Source: Neovahlkampfia damariscottae
Lineage: Eukaryota > Heterolobosea > Selenaionea > Neovahlkampfiida > Neovahlkampfiidae
DNA length: 64,000 nucleotides
Reading direction: 5' to 3'
Assembly (NCBI GenBank): GCA_016618085.1
Contig: JABLTG010000050.1
Span: 43,015 to 107,014, forward strand
The position numbers and the translations under genes are program-made. The notes below the pieces were generated by a model. The model made no database searches. It worked only from the letters and a program-made list of their open reading frames with translations, and was not told the DNA's origin. Below are positions 22,836-34,648 of the stretch, in pieces (the first letter of the stretch is position 1; each line of letters begins with the position of its first letter).

Positions 22836-23749
22836 TACTGTAAAATTTGAATTAGTGTAAATACAAATATCTGAAGCTATTTTCATTGATTTTAATGCAA
22901 TATCTTCTGCCTGTAAAAATTAGGAAATAAATTTCTCTTTTTAGCTTTACCGTAAATCCATCTTTTTAAAAAAAGATTAAAAACTAATAAATCAAACCTA
23001 TATCAATTAAAGCTAATGCTGCAGCAGTTGCATAGTTTCCACCACTTAATTTATTTAATTGACTATGATTTAGAATTTACCTTCCAATTGCAACAACATC
23101 ATTTGAAGGTTCAACAACATCACCAGACCCAGTTAATACCAAACTTTAAGATTAATTATAGTTTTCTATTTACCCTATAATTCTTTAATTTTTTTTATGT
23201 TTTACTTGTTGTTTTGTCACATACAATTAACTGTGCTTCTAATCTTCTCAAAAATTTATCACTTCTCCACATTTTAGCTTATTTCAAATATTTATCTTAA
23301 TATTTATAAATTCAAACCTAATTCTACACATGCTCTTGTTAATTGTCCTGGGTATTCTTGTACTTTGGTTTCTAATTTTTCAAAGAGTGATAGTCCATCA
23401 GCAGCAGATCCTAAATGGATTAATAATAAAAAAAAATACCAGCAAAACCTGTGAAAAATATATTAAGAAAAATCATAAAACTGAACCTGCAACAATGTCA
23501 GTTCCAATATTTCTCAATTTTCTTGCATTTCCTTTTAAAATTGTATTTCCAAATGATCTAATTATGTTACAATTAAAAAATAATTACACTTGTCCATCGG
23601 CAATAATTACAGTTTGTTCATTTTTTCTCACAGCCAAAACTGTTGTTGAATGAATCTCAAAAAGAAATTTAAATAAAAAGACAACTCACCTTAGAGTAAT
23701 ACTTCAATGAATTTTTCATCATAGATTTGAAATTTTTGCTCAACATCAT
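22824..23749 (-). CDS. hslV: Mitochondrial HslV-type proteasome-like peptidase
   Basis: Eleven exons on the minus strand: 23690-23749, 23588-23655, 23487-23557, 23440-23448 (9 nt), 23318-23410, 23206-23277, 23174 (1 nt), 23081-23143, 22998-23044, 22951-22961 (11 nt), 22824-22910. They give 193 aa. The first 23 residues are basic and amphipathic ([20 protein letters not shown]), a mitochondrial presequence; cleavage before Thr24-Thr25 would expose the N-terminal threonine nucleophile. The rest follows bacterial HslV throughout: [84 protein letters not shown]. HslV forms a dodecameric chamber fed by the HslU ATPase; no hslU is in this window. Confidence 0.9.
23174..23174 (-). other. Predicted single-nucleotide exon of hslV
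   Basis: Minus-strand introns 23175-23205 (31 nt, GTAAAAC...TTATAG) and 23144-23173 (30 nt, GTAAATA...TTAAAG) are separated by one G. Joining A (23206), G (23174) and T (23143) makes AGT, Ser. This gives [15 protein letters not shown], which aligns without a gap to the bacterial HslV segment DETASLIITGNGDVV. Treating the region as one 62-nt intron shifts the frame and stops within four codons. Confidence 0.75.
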
Positions 23750-23784
23750 GTTTTAATTGATTTTAGGATTTGAATTATTCTCCA
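23750..23784. promoter_or_regulatory. 35-bp divergent spacer between hslV and the ITPase-like gene
   Basis: The spacer is pure A/T-rich sequence. The only pentamer is CCAAT at 23782-23786, which overlaps the rightward ATG itself. This is one of the closest head-to-head pairs in the window. Confidence 0.35.
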
Positions 23785-25936
23785 ATGAAAAGAGTCCTAA
23801 AAAACCTCACTCCTCATCAAAAGGTGTTCAAAAAACAAAATTCTTTTTTGAGACAAAATGTATTGAAAGTCACAAAAGCATATTTAAATGTCAGGAGAAT
23901 TATTCTTTTGACTACAAATCAACTAAAATATAGAGAATATTTGAAGTAAGAAATTTAACTTTAACCAAAAAGGAATTTTGAGTTATACGGAATAGGTGTA
24001 CAATTAGAGTCACCAGTTAACAAAACTGAAGAAGATTTTATCTCTCTTTTGTCAGGTAATATAAAAAACTAATTTTAAACTTCAAGACCCAAAATGTATC
24101 TCAATTTTAAAAGTATGTGATTTATTTTTATTTAAAAACAAATAGGATGATACATACTTATTCAAGGCTGGGACAACTGAAAAAGCTGATGTTGACCATT
24201 TAGAACTTGTTGACAATGTGACTCACTTGAATGTCAGATTTTTGAACAAAAGTGGTGAGCTGGTAAAAACTAGTTATGAACACACTACAAGAGGTTATAT
24301 TGATATTCTTAAAAAAAAACCATATCCTTTGGGTGTTTTTGGAGTAAGAAGAATTTTAAATTAATTTTTAGTTTGATGATGTATTTACTGTCCTCCATAC
24401 TGGTAATACCTACTTAGAAATGGATAAATTAGGTCAAAAAATATCTGCAAGAGATATGGTTTTATCAAAATACATAAAAGTAATTCAATGTTTAGATTAA
24501 CCATTTAGGATCGTTTCTATTACAAAAAAAAATTGGATTTAAATTTTGAACCTTTACAATTAGAAGGATCAATTGATTTTTCAAAAAGTGTTTCAGATTA
24601 TCTTAAAAATCATGATTTATTCACAAATGAATGGACAGAAAAATTCAAATTAAGTAACATGTTTGAGGAAATGGCAAACAGAGGAGTTGTATTCAAATCA
24701 TCAAAAAATAGAAGAGAAAAGAATTACTTTTCAACTTTAGTAAATCCAGCTATTCCATTAGTAGCAAAGAGAGACAGAGTAAATAATCATTCTTTATTGA
24801 ATAATATAGGTTCATCAATCCACTTTTATGGCTCATGATTTGGGTCATTTTCATATACTTGAATTACTTTATACTGGGGAAGAAGAAACAGAACTTCAAA
24901 AATTAGTTTATATTACTTATAGAATGATATCTGAAGCAGCAACGATGATGATTGCTGATGTTTTATTTGCAGAGTCATTAAAACGATCTAAAATTGAATA
25001 TGAGTATCAACAAAGAAAGATTCATCCACTTTACTCTGAATCAAATTTAGATATTGATAGAGATGGTGTTGTTAATGTATTGAAGAAATTGATTAAAGCT
25101 AATGTTGAATTTTGTTGTAAAGGAAATGAAGAAGAGTGGAAAAAATTATTAGGAGATAATTTTGAAACTGTTTTTGGAAGATTCAAACAAAAATTTGAAC
25201 CTTTTTTTATTGAAGATTATCGTTGGAATGTTGAGAATTATGAAAATATGTCAAAGCGAAAAAAGACAATGAAAATTTGGTGGAATGAAATCAAACCAAT
25301 GAGAGACTTGACGCCAGATGTTCCAATGTACTCAATAGATGATTTTATTGTTTTGATGACGGAAAAATTAGAAAAGAAAAGTGCAATTCCAACAGAAAAA
25401 ATAGTTGATTTGGTATTGGAAACAATGATGGAAAAAGTAATTTTACCTGTTTTTGAAAAAGATAAAGTTGAACCATTTCCAAATGATAGAAAGTTATACA
25501 ACTGTTTTTTGAGATACATGATTGGACAGTATTTACCGCTCAATTTTTTTTTTAATTTTTTAGATTTGCTTTATTTTCTCAACATGATTCATTATCAGAA
25601 ACTAAAATTTATCGAGATAACTTATTACAATTCTTGAGGGAAAAATCAAAAACGAAATCAATTTCATTGAAGGAAATTAAAAATGCAATGAAATTCTATT
25701 CTTCGTATGTTGATATTTTACTTTCAAAGAATTTGATTTCACTAGATGATAGTTTAACTTATAAAGAGGTAAGAAGAGTATCATTTTCATTTTTCATAGA
25801 TTTGTAATTGATATTTGATTCGTTCTAATTTTTAAAAGATCCTTTATTTGATCCATGTTATGTTTTTTATGATGAAGATGCTGATTTTTATCCTGAATTG
25901 TCATCAGTTTATAAAGATATTTTTCAACTTGAATAA
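23785..25936 (+). CDS. Ham1/ITPase-like domain fused to an uncharacterised H-D-containing domain
   Basis: About 11 exons: 23785-23889, 23934-23945, 23983-24055, 24087-24112, 24146-24343, 24372-24479, 24509-24778, 24810-25528, 25564-25768, 25800-25803 (4 nt), 25839-25936; 605 aa. The middle resembles non-canonical purine NTP pyrophosphatases: GFDDVFTV, TGNTYLEMDKLGQKISARD. Reading exon 1 straight through 23890-23933 gives RRIILLTTNQLKYREYLK, a good Ham1 N-terminus, but this leaves the frame one base off at the next intron. The 5' structure is therefore unresolved. The C-terminal half (HQSTFMAHDLGHFHI, then helical TYRMISEAATMMIADVLF) is an unrecognised domain with a His-Asp-x2-His cluster. A 4-nt exon is needed to reach the acidic C-terminus. 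Confidence 0.6.
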
Positions 25937-25971
25937 ATTTTTCATTTTCAATTTTTTCTTGAAAACAACAA

Positions 25972-27467
25972 ATGATTGGTGGATTATTTCACATTGGTGT
26001 TGTTTGTTTGAGTTTTGTTGGTTTTTTTGTTGCAGGTTATTTTTTATGTCAGGTAATAAAATGATCTAATTGACATAAAAAATACAGAAATTATTCAGTA
26101 TCAACTCCAGTAGTTTAGAAAAAAGTTTTTCTTCTTCAAGATTACTTTTTGCTTTCACTTTTTCATTGTCATGTTTAATTTTTGAATTTATAATATTTGA
26201 ACTATTAAATTTCTTTCCAATTGAGTAAAAATCGAAATTCAATGACAAACTTTTAATAGAATACGTTCAATAACTTTAAGATTAGTTTTATTCATCATGA
26301 TTATAAATTTACTAATTATATTACCATTTTCACAATTTTATTTATCTATTAATATTGGAAAATATTCAATTTATATTTCAATTTTTTTATATTTTGTCTA
26401 CATTTATTTTTTTTGGAAATTGATTGATCCTTTAGATAATGAAAGTAAATTTAACAAAAATTAAACTTCAAGATATTTCATTGTTAGAATCTGCATTATC
26501 ACGTATAAGTATTATTGGAGTAACTTCAATTGCCGTATTCTCAGGTTTTGGTGCTGTTTATTGGCCAATGTCAAATATTGGAATGTTAACAACGTAAATT
26601 AAAACTAATTTGTCATTAATTTTTGAAAAAGACATAATATAATGGATACAATACAAATACAAAAACAATTTGACAAAACTCAAGATTTGATAAAATTGAA
26701 TCAAAAAAAATTAGAAAATTTTGAAAAACATGAAGACAATCAAACCAATGCAAATTTTTTTAGTTCATTTTTTAGAAGTAAACAAAAAAATGAAAAAGAA
26801 ATTGAATTCTTAAAAGATCAAATTCAAATTTTAGAAAATGTTGCTCAAGATATTTCATTTGAACTGAAAGAGGCAAAAGAAGACGAAAAATTTTTAAAAT
26901 TTTCTCAAAGTACATTTGGAAAGATTTGGAGAGTTGTAGCATATATTTTTTCATTTTATTGTATTTACAAGATATTTATGTCATTTATCAATATAATATT
27001 TCGAAGAGAAATTTCAAAAATTGATCCAGTTGAAAGAATCATTCAATTCATTTCAATATTTATTTTGAGACATGAAATTGATGTTCAATATTGGTCACAT
27101 CAAGTAAATTTCATTTTAACAAGTCTATTGATATTCTTATCAATAAGATCATTATTATTAAATTTACATAAAGTTTGATTCATTTTTTCTAAATACATTT
27201 TTAAAGATTTTTAAATATTTTTTATCAAATATTTCATCAGGATCTATTTTAATATTCATTTCACAATTTATGGGAATGTATTGGACAAGTTCATTAATAT
27301 TATTAAGATTACCTTTTGAAAAAAGAAAATTAATTTCAGATGCACTAGGTGAAAAACAGTTTCAATTTTATCATCAATGGTTTCATTTATTTTTTTTATT
27401 TTCATCAATTCTAAGTATTGTGTTATTATTGTATAGAAAGAAATCAAAAATGGAAAGTTTTGAATAA
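25972..27467 (+). CDS. Golgi pH regulator / GPR89-type anion channel
   Basis: Six exons (25972-26052, 26088-26224, 26260-26444, 26473-26593, 26632-27172, 27207-27467) give 441 aa (human GPR89 is 455). The match to GPHR runs end to end: FAFTFSLSCLIFEFIIFELL in TM2-3, FFWKLIDP, SRISIIGVTSIAVFSGFGAV, a central coiled coil, FGKIWRVVAYIFSFYCIYKI, QFMGMYWTSSLILLR, and the C-terminal FQFYHQWFHLFFLFSSILS. About nine TM segments are expected. GPHR proteins are Golgi/ER chloride-type channels required for organelle acidification. The start lies 35 nt downstream of the previous gene's stop in the same direction; the usual CCAAT element is missing upstream, but ATTGG occurs just inside the ORF (25975-25979). 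Confidence 0.94.
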
Positions 27468-27474
27468 AAAATAT

Positions 27475-28820
27475 TTATTCCCAAAATTTTTCAGATAACC
27501 CATGATCTTCTTTACTTTTATTTTTTCCTTTATTCAAAGAACTCTTTTTCAAACCTCCTCCAGTTGCTTTATAATTCTTTTTCTTCATTGATCTTTTTAC
27601 TTTTTGTTTAATATCTTCTTCTGTATATGAAATTTCATATTCATCTGATGGTATTTCAAATTCAACTTTAACAAATTTTTCATAAATTTCATCATTCATT
27701 TTATTTCTTTTTTGATGATAATCAATATTAATTTTCTCTTGTGGAATTAAATTAAGTTTTATGAGATTTTCTTTTTTATTTTCTTTTTCTTTTATTTCTT
27801 CTTCTTCTTCAATGGCTTCTTCTCCATTTTGTTCTGCTAATGCACGTTGTAATTCTTTATCTAATTCTTTTGAGAAACCAGATGCAGATACTTGAGTATC
27901 TAAATCAGTTTTCTTAATTACATCTGATAATTCAGGCCAATAGTCAGAAACTAAACCAAATCTTTTGTTAAAAAATGTATGAATGCATTCAACATCTCTA
28001 TTAAAATACATGTCTGCATTTATATGTGATGTTGAAACCATTTGAGGAAAATCAATTACAAATACTTCTTCTTCATCATTACAAAGTAAATTAAATTCAT
28101 TAAAATCACCATGTATTAATCCATATTCGGCAAATTTAATGATTAAATCAATACATTGTTTAAATACTTTTTCTGGATGACCCATTTGTTTAATTTGAAC
28201 TAAAGGATATCCTGGAACTACAGACATTAATACACAATGACGACTTTGATCAATAGGTGTTGGTGTTGGAAAACCAGCTTCGTAAAGAGCTTTCATGAAA
28301 GCATATTCTTTTAAAGCACCTAATCTGGAAATATATAACCAATTTCCAATTTTATTTGTTCCTCTTTGATAATCTCTTGTATTTCTAACTTGTCTAAATG
28401 AAGTCTATATTGTAAAATTTTTTTTTTTTTTTTTTTTACTCTTCCGAGTCTTTGACATTTTAAAACTAATTCTTCTTCTTCATCATTAATTACAATATAA
28501 ATATCAGATTCTTTTCCTACACCAATTTGTCTTCCAACACCAGAAACAGTTCCTCTTTTTACAAATGTTTTTAAAGCTAAATAATCATATCCTGGGTAAG
28601 TTAAATAATAACCATCATATTTTTTGTTGTCATGATGTATTAATCTTAATTTTTCTAAAGAACTGAGACACTTTTTAGCACCACCAAATCTCAAACTCGC
28701 AAGTTTTTGAATCATTTGAGTTGGTACAAGTTCATGATTTTTCATACCCATTTCAACAGCTGTTAAAACTCTGAATTCTTCTTGAGATAAATACCTCAAT
28801 TGATTTACGTCCAACTTCAT
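27475..28820 (-). CDS. RIOK2: RIO2 atypical protein kinase
   Basis: Two exons (28440-28820, 27475-28404) give 436 aa. The N-terminal winged helix (FRVLTAVEMGMKNHELVP, SLEKLRLIHHD) precedes the RIO kinase fold: the GRQIGVGKESDIY nucleotide loop, LVLKCQRLGRTSFR, ISRLGALKEYAFMKAL, HCVLMSVVPGYPL, the catalytic loop GLIHGDFNEFN and the metal-binding VIDFPQM. These are RIO2-specific signatures. RIO2 acts on pre-40S ribosomal particles in late small-subunit maturation. The 35-nt intron contains a long A-run and falls within the kinase core. The C-terminus is Lys/Glu-rich. It shares a 57-bp promoter with DGAT1. Confidence 0.95.
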
Positions 28821-28877
28821 TTTGAATTCGAAATCGATATTATTGGTGGAAAATTTCCAACAAATCAAACTAATCAA
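28821..28877. promoter_or_regulatory. Shared divergent promoter of RIO2 and DGAT1
   Basis: 57 bp between opposing ATGs with one ATTGG at 28842-28846, placed 22 nt from the left ATG and about 32 nt from the right ATG. Confidence 0.5.
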
Positions 28878-30631
28878 ATGGGAAAAAAAGTAAAACAGGA
28901 CCACTTCAAACCTATTAAGCTTGTAAAAAAAGTTAATGAGCTTAATGTAAAAATCCCAGTTGCAGATTTTTCAGGAGATGAGGAAGCATTTCAAGCATAT
29001 AGAGATTCAAGGTTTTTAATTTTTATCGTTTTTTTTTTTACTTTTTAGTTATGAAGTAAATTATGATGAATTAGATTTTGTTGACGATCACGAAGAAGAA
29101 GAAGAATATTATGAAGTAAAAGCGGTGACACCACCTGGATCACCATTCAGAAGTCGACCAAAATCACCTGTGGCTGCTTATCCGATCAGGAGAAAAAAAT
29201 CAATTGCAAAAACTAATATTCCAAAAAAAGATCATTTAAAATGTGTTGAAAGACCATCAGTGCTTTCAACTGATTCACAAAAAGTTTATAAATATGACGG
29301 GTTTTTTAACCTTGGAGTTTTATTACTTGCTGTATCAAACTTCAGAATTTTATTTGATAATGCAAAGAAGTATGGACTTCTTTGGAATCTTTATGGATAC
29401 TTTATTGAATATTTATCATTTTCTAATTCATGGATTATGCTTTGGACTGTATGTAGTTATGCAGTTTGGATATTTCTTACTTTTCTCATGGAAAAATGGA
29501 TTGCAAGTTATTATGTAAAATAAATTAAAAAAAAATTAAAATTGTTTAATGAAGGATATTGAAAAAAAGAAAAAGCCAACAAGTTCAATGGAATGGTTAA
29601 TTTTTGCATCACAAATTTTATGTTGTTATTTTTTTATTCATTTGACAATACAAGTGATATTTTTATTCCAAGAAATACATCCTGCTTCTGGAATAGTTGC
29701 TATGGCAATTTTAGTTGTTCTATTTATGGTAAATATAAAACAATTGAATTGACATTTTTTTACAGAAACTTTATTCTTATATTGATACAAACAAAACATT
29801 AAGAAAAGATTATTCATCACAAAATGTTTATCCAAAAAATATTACATTTTTAGACATGTGTTATTTCATTTGTGCACCAACATTAGTTTATGAAGATAAT
29901 TACCCAAGAACTGAAAAAATTAGATGGAGTGTATTGGCAAAGTTATGTGCACAATTTGTAAAATAACTTTTTAATTAACATGTTCAAGTTCTTATTTGCA
30001 TTACTCATGGAAATGATGGTAGAACAATTCATGCTTCCAATTGCCGAAAATCAAAAATATCATGATTTAGAAAAACTTTTAAAAATGGCAGTAAACCAAA
30101 AAAAAAAAGAGATTAAATTTCATATAGATTCCTAATATAACTATTTGGTTGATAATGTTTTACACAGTTTTTCATTTAGGATTGAATATTTTAGCAGAAA
30201 TTTTAAGATTTGGTGATCGTTTATTTTATTTAGATTGGTGGAACTGTACATCAATGGATTTCTTTTGGAGAACCTGGAATTTACCTGTACATAAATGGAT
30301 GGTTGTTCATGTTTATATTCCTTTACTTCAAAAAGGTGTTCCAGCTTCCTTTGCATCTTTTATGGTATTTTTTGTATCTGCAGTTGGTCATGAAGTAATT
30401 ATTAGTATTCCATTTAGAACTTGGAAATTTTGGGCTTTTAGTGCCATGATGGCTCAAATGCCACTCTGTTTATGGACAAGAATATATACGAAAGGACATT
30501 GGTATGGAAATGTATTATTTTGGTCATCATTTATGTTTGGACAGTAATTAACATTATCAATTTTTACCTTTTTTTTTTTCAGAGCAAATTGTATCTTGAT
30601 GTATTTCAGAGATTTTCAATCTAAACAATAA
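28878..30631 (+). CDS. DGAT1: Diacylglycerol O-acyltransferase 1 (MBOAT family)
   Basis: Seven exons (28878-29011, 29049-29514, 29555-29728, 29766-29957, 29989-30090, 30128-30543, 30583-30631) give 510 aa, typical for DGAT1. It makes triacylglycerol from diacylglycerol and acyl-CoA in the ER membrane. Hallmarks are a long hydrophilic N-terminus, RPSVLSTDSQ, GFFNLGVLLLAVSNFRIL, FLDMCYFICAPTLVYE, the FYLDWWNCTSMDFFWRTWN signature (FYxDWWN), and the MBOAT His in FFVSAVGHEVI. About nine TM segments are visible. All six introns are 31-40 nt, and joining restores the conserved C-terminal FGQANCILMYFRD. Confidence 0.95.
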
Positions 30632-30747
30632 AACTAATTTTTTATTGTGATTCAAAATGATTAAAATTTGAGAAATTTCTAATTCTTGTAATCTAAAAAA
30701 TCTTGATTTTACAATTTTCTTTTTTTTTTTTTAATTCAAATTTAAAA

Positions 30748-32636
30748 ATGAATCTTCCAATTGGATCATTTGAACGAATCAAAATGCTACTATACATTTC
30801 TTTGTTTGTGGTGACTTTGTTGAGTTTTTATTTCTTATATAACTTGTACAATAAACCACAACCAAAAATAGAAAGAAAGAATAATGGACCACCAAAAAAA
30901 GAAACAATTCGAATCCGAATTTTTTATGGTTCTACATCAGGAGTAGCAAAATCATACGCAAAAAAATTTTTTGAAGAACTTGAATATAAAAATGGAGTAA
31001 AAGTTTCAATGCACAATTTAGAAAAGTTCAACACAGAAGATTGGGAAACTATGAATGAAAAACAAGAAAGATTAGTTTTTTTTGTTGGAACAGGAGAAAA
31101 AGGAGGACCTCCAGATTCATGTAAAAGATTTTTTGAAGAATTAGTTGATCATAGAAAAGATTTCAGAGTTTCAAAATACAGTTTCAGAAATATTAAATAC
31201 ATTGTTGTTGGTGTTGGAAATTCAGATTATGGTGAAAAATTTTGTAAATTCGCACAAGATTTAGATAATGAATTAAGTGAATTATCTGGTAAAAAAATAG
31301 CTAGACTTTTAGGAGACGTTAAAGATGATAGAATAGAAACACAATATCAAAGATTTTTAAAAAGAGTTATGCCATTAATATTAGGTATAAAACAATTACC
31401 ACCAGATAAAAAAGTATTTAAAAAAGAACAAGATGAAGAAGAAAAGAAAGATTATTTTGATGATATTGAAGAATTAGAAGCTGAAGGAATGCCAACATCA
31501 GGTGAAATGATAAATGAAAAACTTGGTAATTCATTAAGAAGACAAGGATATAAATTAGTTGGAACTCATTCAGTTGTTAAACTTTGTAGATGGACAAAAA
31601 GTATGTTAAGAGGAAGAGGAGGTTGTTATAAACATACAGCTTATAACATAAACTCAAGTCAATGTATGGAAATGTCGCCTGCTATTGCTTGTGCTAATAG
31701 ATGTGTTTTTTGTTGGAGACATAATACGTAAAAATTTTGAATTTTAATTCTATTTTTAGACATCCAACCAGTAAAGAATGGAGATGGAAAGTTGATGAAC
31801 CAGAAGATATTGTAGAGGAAGCAATTAAAAAACATCAAGCAATGATTTATTCAATGAAAGGGGCAGAAGGAGTAACTGAAAAGAAGTTACAAAAAGGAAT
31901 GACTGTTAAACATTGTGCTTTATCATTGATTGGTGAACCAATCACATATCCAAGAATTAATGAATTAATGGATTCATTGCATAAAAGAGGAATTTCTTCT
32001 TTTTTAGTGACAAATCCACAATTTCCAGAAGCATTACAAAATTTAAAAATGATTACACAACTTTATGTTTCTATTGATGCTCCAACTAAAGAAGAATGGG
32101 ATAAAGTAACAAGACCTGTTTTTGAAGATGGATGGGAAAGATTTTTAGCTTGTCTTGATATTATTAAAAACAAACAAGCAAGATCAGTTTATAGATTGAC
32201 ATTGGTTAAAAATTGGAATATGGATCAACTTGAAGCATATAAAAAATTAATTGAAAGAGGAGAACCTTGCTTTATTGAAATTAAAGGTGTTACATTTTGT
32301 GGCTTTACAACATCAAATCTTACAATGGATAATGTCCCGTATCATGAAGAAGTTAGAAAATTCTGTGAAGCATTAGCTGATATTTTAGATGATTATGAAA
32401 TTGCATGTGAACATGAACATTCACATTTGGTTTTATTATCTCATAAAAAATTCAAAATTAAAAATGAATGGCACACATGGATTGATTATCCAAAATTTAT
32501 TGAACTTTCTCAATCAAAGAAAGATTTTGGACCAATGGATTATATTGAAAAGACACCTTCTTGGGCATTGTACAATTCAAAAGAACAAGGTTTTGATCCT
32601 GAAGAAATTAGAATTAAAAAAGTAAAAAGTAAATGA
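30748..32636 (+). CDS. TYW1: tRNA 4-demethylwyosine synthase TYW1
   Basis: Two exons (30748-31727, 31760-32636) give 618 aa. A short N-terminal membrane anchor (LLYISLFVVTLLSFYFLY) precedes a flavodoxin domain (IFYGSTSGVAKSYA, FFVGTGEKGGPPDS). The radical-SAM domain begins with CANRCVFCWRH (around residues 315-325), the CxxxCxxC that binds a 4Fe-4S cluster. It continues through LSLIGEPITYPRI, FLVTNPQFP, LYVSIDAPT and the EIKGVTFCG region. TYW1 condenses pyruvate with m1G37 of tRNA-Phe to build the tricyclic wyosine base. The 32-nt intron lies directly after the cluster motif. No CCAAT pentamer is seen immediately upstream, an exception in this window. Confidence 0.96.
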
Positions 32637-32687
32637 TTTTTTTTTATCCAATCATTTTGTTCAAAAAAAACGTCGGTTGACTACTTG

Positions 32688-34627
32688 ATGGAAAAAATAC
32701 AAACAATTCAAGTTGAGATACGTGAAGGTTTTTATCTTGAAATGGCTGAAAAAGAGTTTTTATGGCCAAGTCCTTTTGCAAAGATACAAATTGGAGAAGA
32801 TAAAAAAGAAACAACAACAAGAGATTATTCTATTTTTCCTCAATGGTATGAAAGTTTTAATTTTGTGTAAAAAAAAATATTTTTTTGACCAATATTTCAG
32901 ATTTGATGAAAAAGAGACCATAACTATTGAAATCTATTCAAAAACTAATTTCATGTCTTCAAACAAGTTTTTAGGAAAATTAGAAATCCCTTTGAATTCA
33001 ATTGTCTTGAAAAAGGGAAAAGAATTTGATTTTAGATTTCCACTTGATGAGGGGTACTTTGAATCGGCAATTAGAGTCATTATTAAGTCTATTGATTTTT
33101 CAAAAGATGATAAAAAAACAATGGACAATTGGGAAAAGTTGAAAGATTCATATGATAAAATTATACAAAAAAATAAAGAGAAATATGAAAATGAATTAAG
33201 ATCTCATTCAGATGTCTCAGAATATTACAAACTACTTGATCATTGTAAAATGACTGGAAATGCATCTGAATTATTTGAATTGATTAAAACGCTTGAAATG
33301 AAAATAACTAATCAACAAAATGAAGGAATATTCAAAAAATTAACACATTTTATCTCTGATTTACATACAGTTGAACAAGGTTTCAAAGTTGGTGTTCAAA
33401 AAAGATATACTGATTTGATTGCTGATTGTATAATTGAATATTCAACTTTAAAATTACAATATGATAAATCATTTATTGTTTCATTGTTAGAATCTACAGA
33501 AAAGAAATTTCCAAAATCTAGTATTTCTAAGTTATTGGATAAAATTGAATTGGATGAATCATCATTAAATTATACAATGATTCGTGGACATAGAATACAT
33601 TTACCGGAAAAATTAACAAATATTGAATCATTACCGATGGATATTCGAAAGGAAGTGTTAGCTAGTTTCTTTTCGTTAGATTTTTTTAAACTAACTTTTC
33701 AGATGGTCAGTTTATGAACATAATCCAAGAATGTAAGAATTAGAATATTTAACATGTAGGATGTTTAATAAAGAGTTTTCAGAAGAGCACCATTTTCGAT
33801 TGAAAGGCTATGATCATTGGAGAGTCTGTAATGAAATTCATATTGAAAATTATGGAATCAATTTTCATTGCCAATTTGGTGTTTCGTCAAAATTTGGAAT
33901 GGTAATTATTGGAATTAGAGGTACTGAATTTGAGCCAAATGAAAGAAAAATAGAAATGGCAAAGGGATGGTTTACAAATTTAAATGCTGTTTTAGTTGAG
34001 TTTCCATTTCCAAAAAAATCTAACGCAAAAGTTCACAAAGGATTTTTTGATAACTATTTAGAATCAAAAGAATTATTTTCTTGCCAATGCTTTGAATACC
34101 TCAAATCTGGATATAAAATCGTGATTGCTGGGTAAGAGAAATCAAATTCTAAATTGATCTTAAAGTCACTCTCAAGGTGCTGCCATTTCATCCATTGCAG
34201 CAGCTCATTTGGGATTTTTGTATCCAGAATTTCTCAATCATATTTCAGTAGTCACATTTGGTTGCCCAAAAGTAACAACTTTTATATTTCTAACAATGAG
34301 AAGGTTGGAGATGATAATTTTGCTCTTTTGTTCAATAGTTTATTTCCTAAAACACCAAGATACGTTGCACAATCTAAATCATTGACTGTTGATTTTGTGA
34401 CCACTGTTCCACCTGATAATATGGGATTCAAACATTTTGGAGAAGAAATTTTGATCAGAGGCAAATCAGAATGGTACGGAAACCCAAACCCAATTAAAGG
34501 AATCACAACATCATTTTGTGATCAAAATGCATTTGACAGGATTGGATTGCATTCACAACAAGTTTATTTTGATGGTTTATTTGATGAAGAAAAATTACAA
34601 GCAACAATAACTTTGAATGACATTTAA
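32688..34627 (+). CDS. C2-domain class-3 lipase
   Basis: Six exons (32688-32866, 32901-33674, 33703-33732, 33760-34131, 34166-34271, 34304-34627) give 594 aa. Residues 5-125 are a C2-like beta-sandwich (PSPFAKIQIGEDKK, PQWYESFNF, KFLGKLEIPLNSI), a probable calcium or lipid-targeting module. A helical linker follows. The lipase_3 domain (about 320-570) has GMVIIGIRGTE, KVHKGFF, the nucleophile elbow AGHSQGAA, TFGCPKVGDDNF and LPP-like VPPDNMGFKHFGEE. It probably acts on membrane diacyl lipids or triacylglycerol. A 30-nt exon (33703-33732) between 28- and 27-nt introns is needed for frame. CCAAT lies at 32648-32652. Confidence 0.9.
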
Positions 34628-34648
34628 AATAATTTGAAAAAAAGAATT

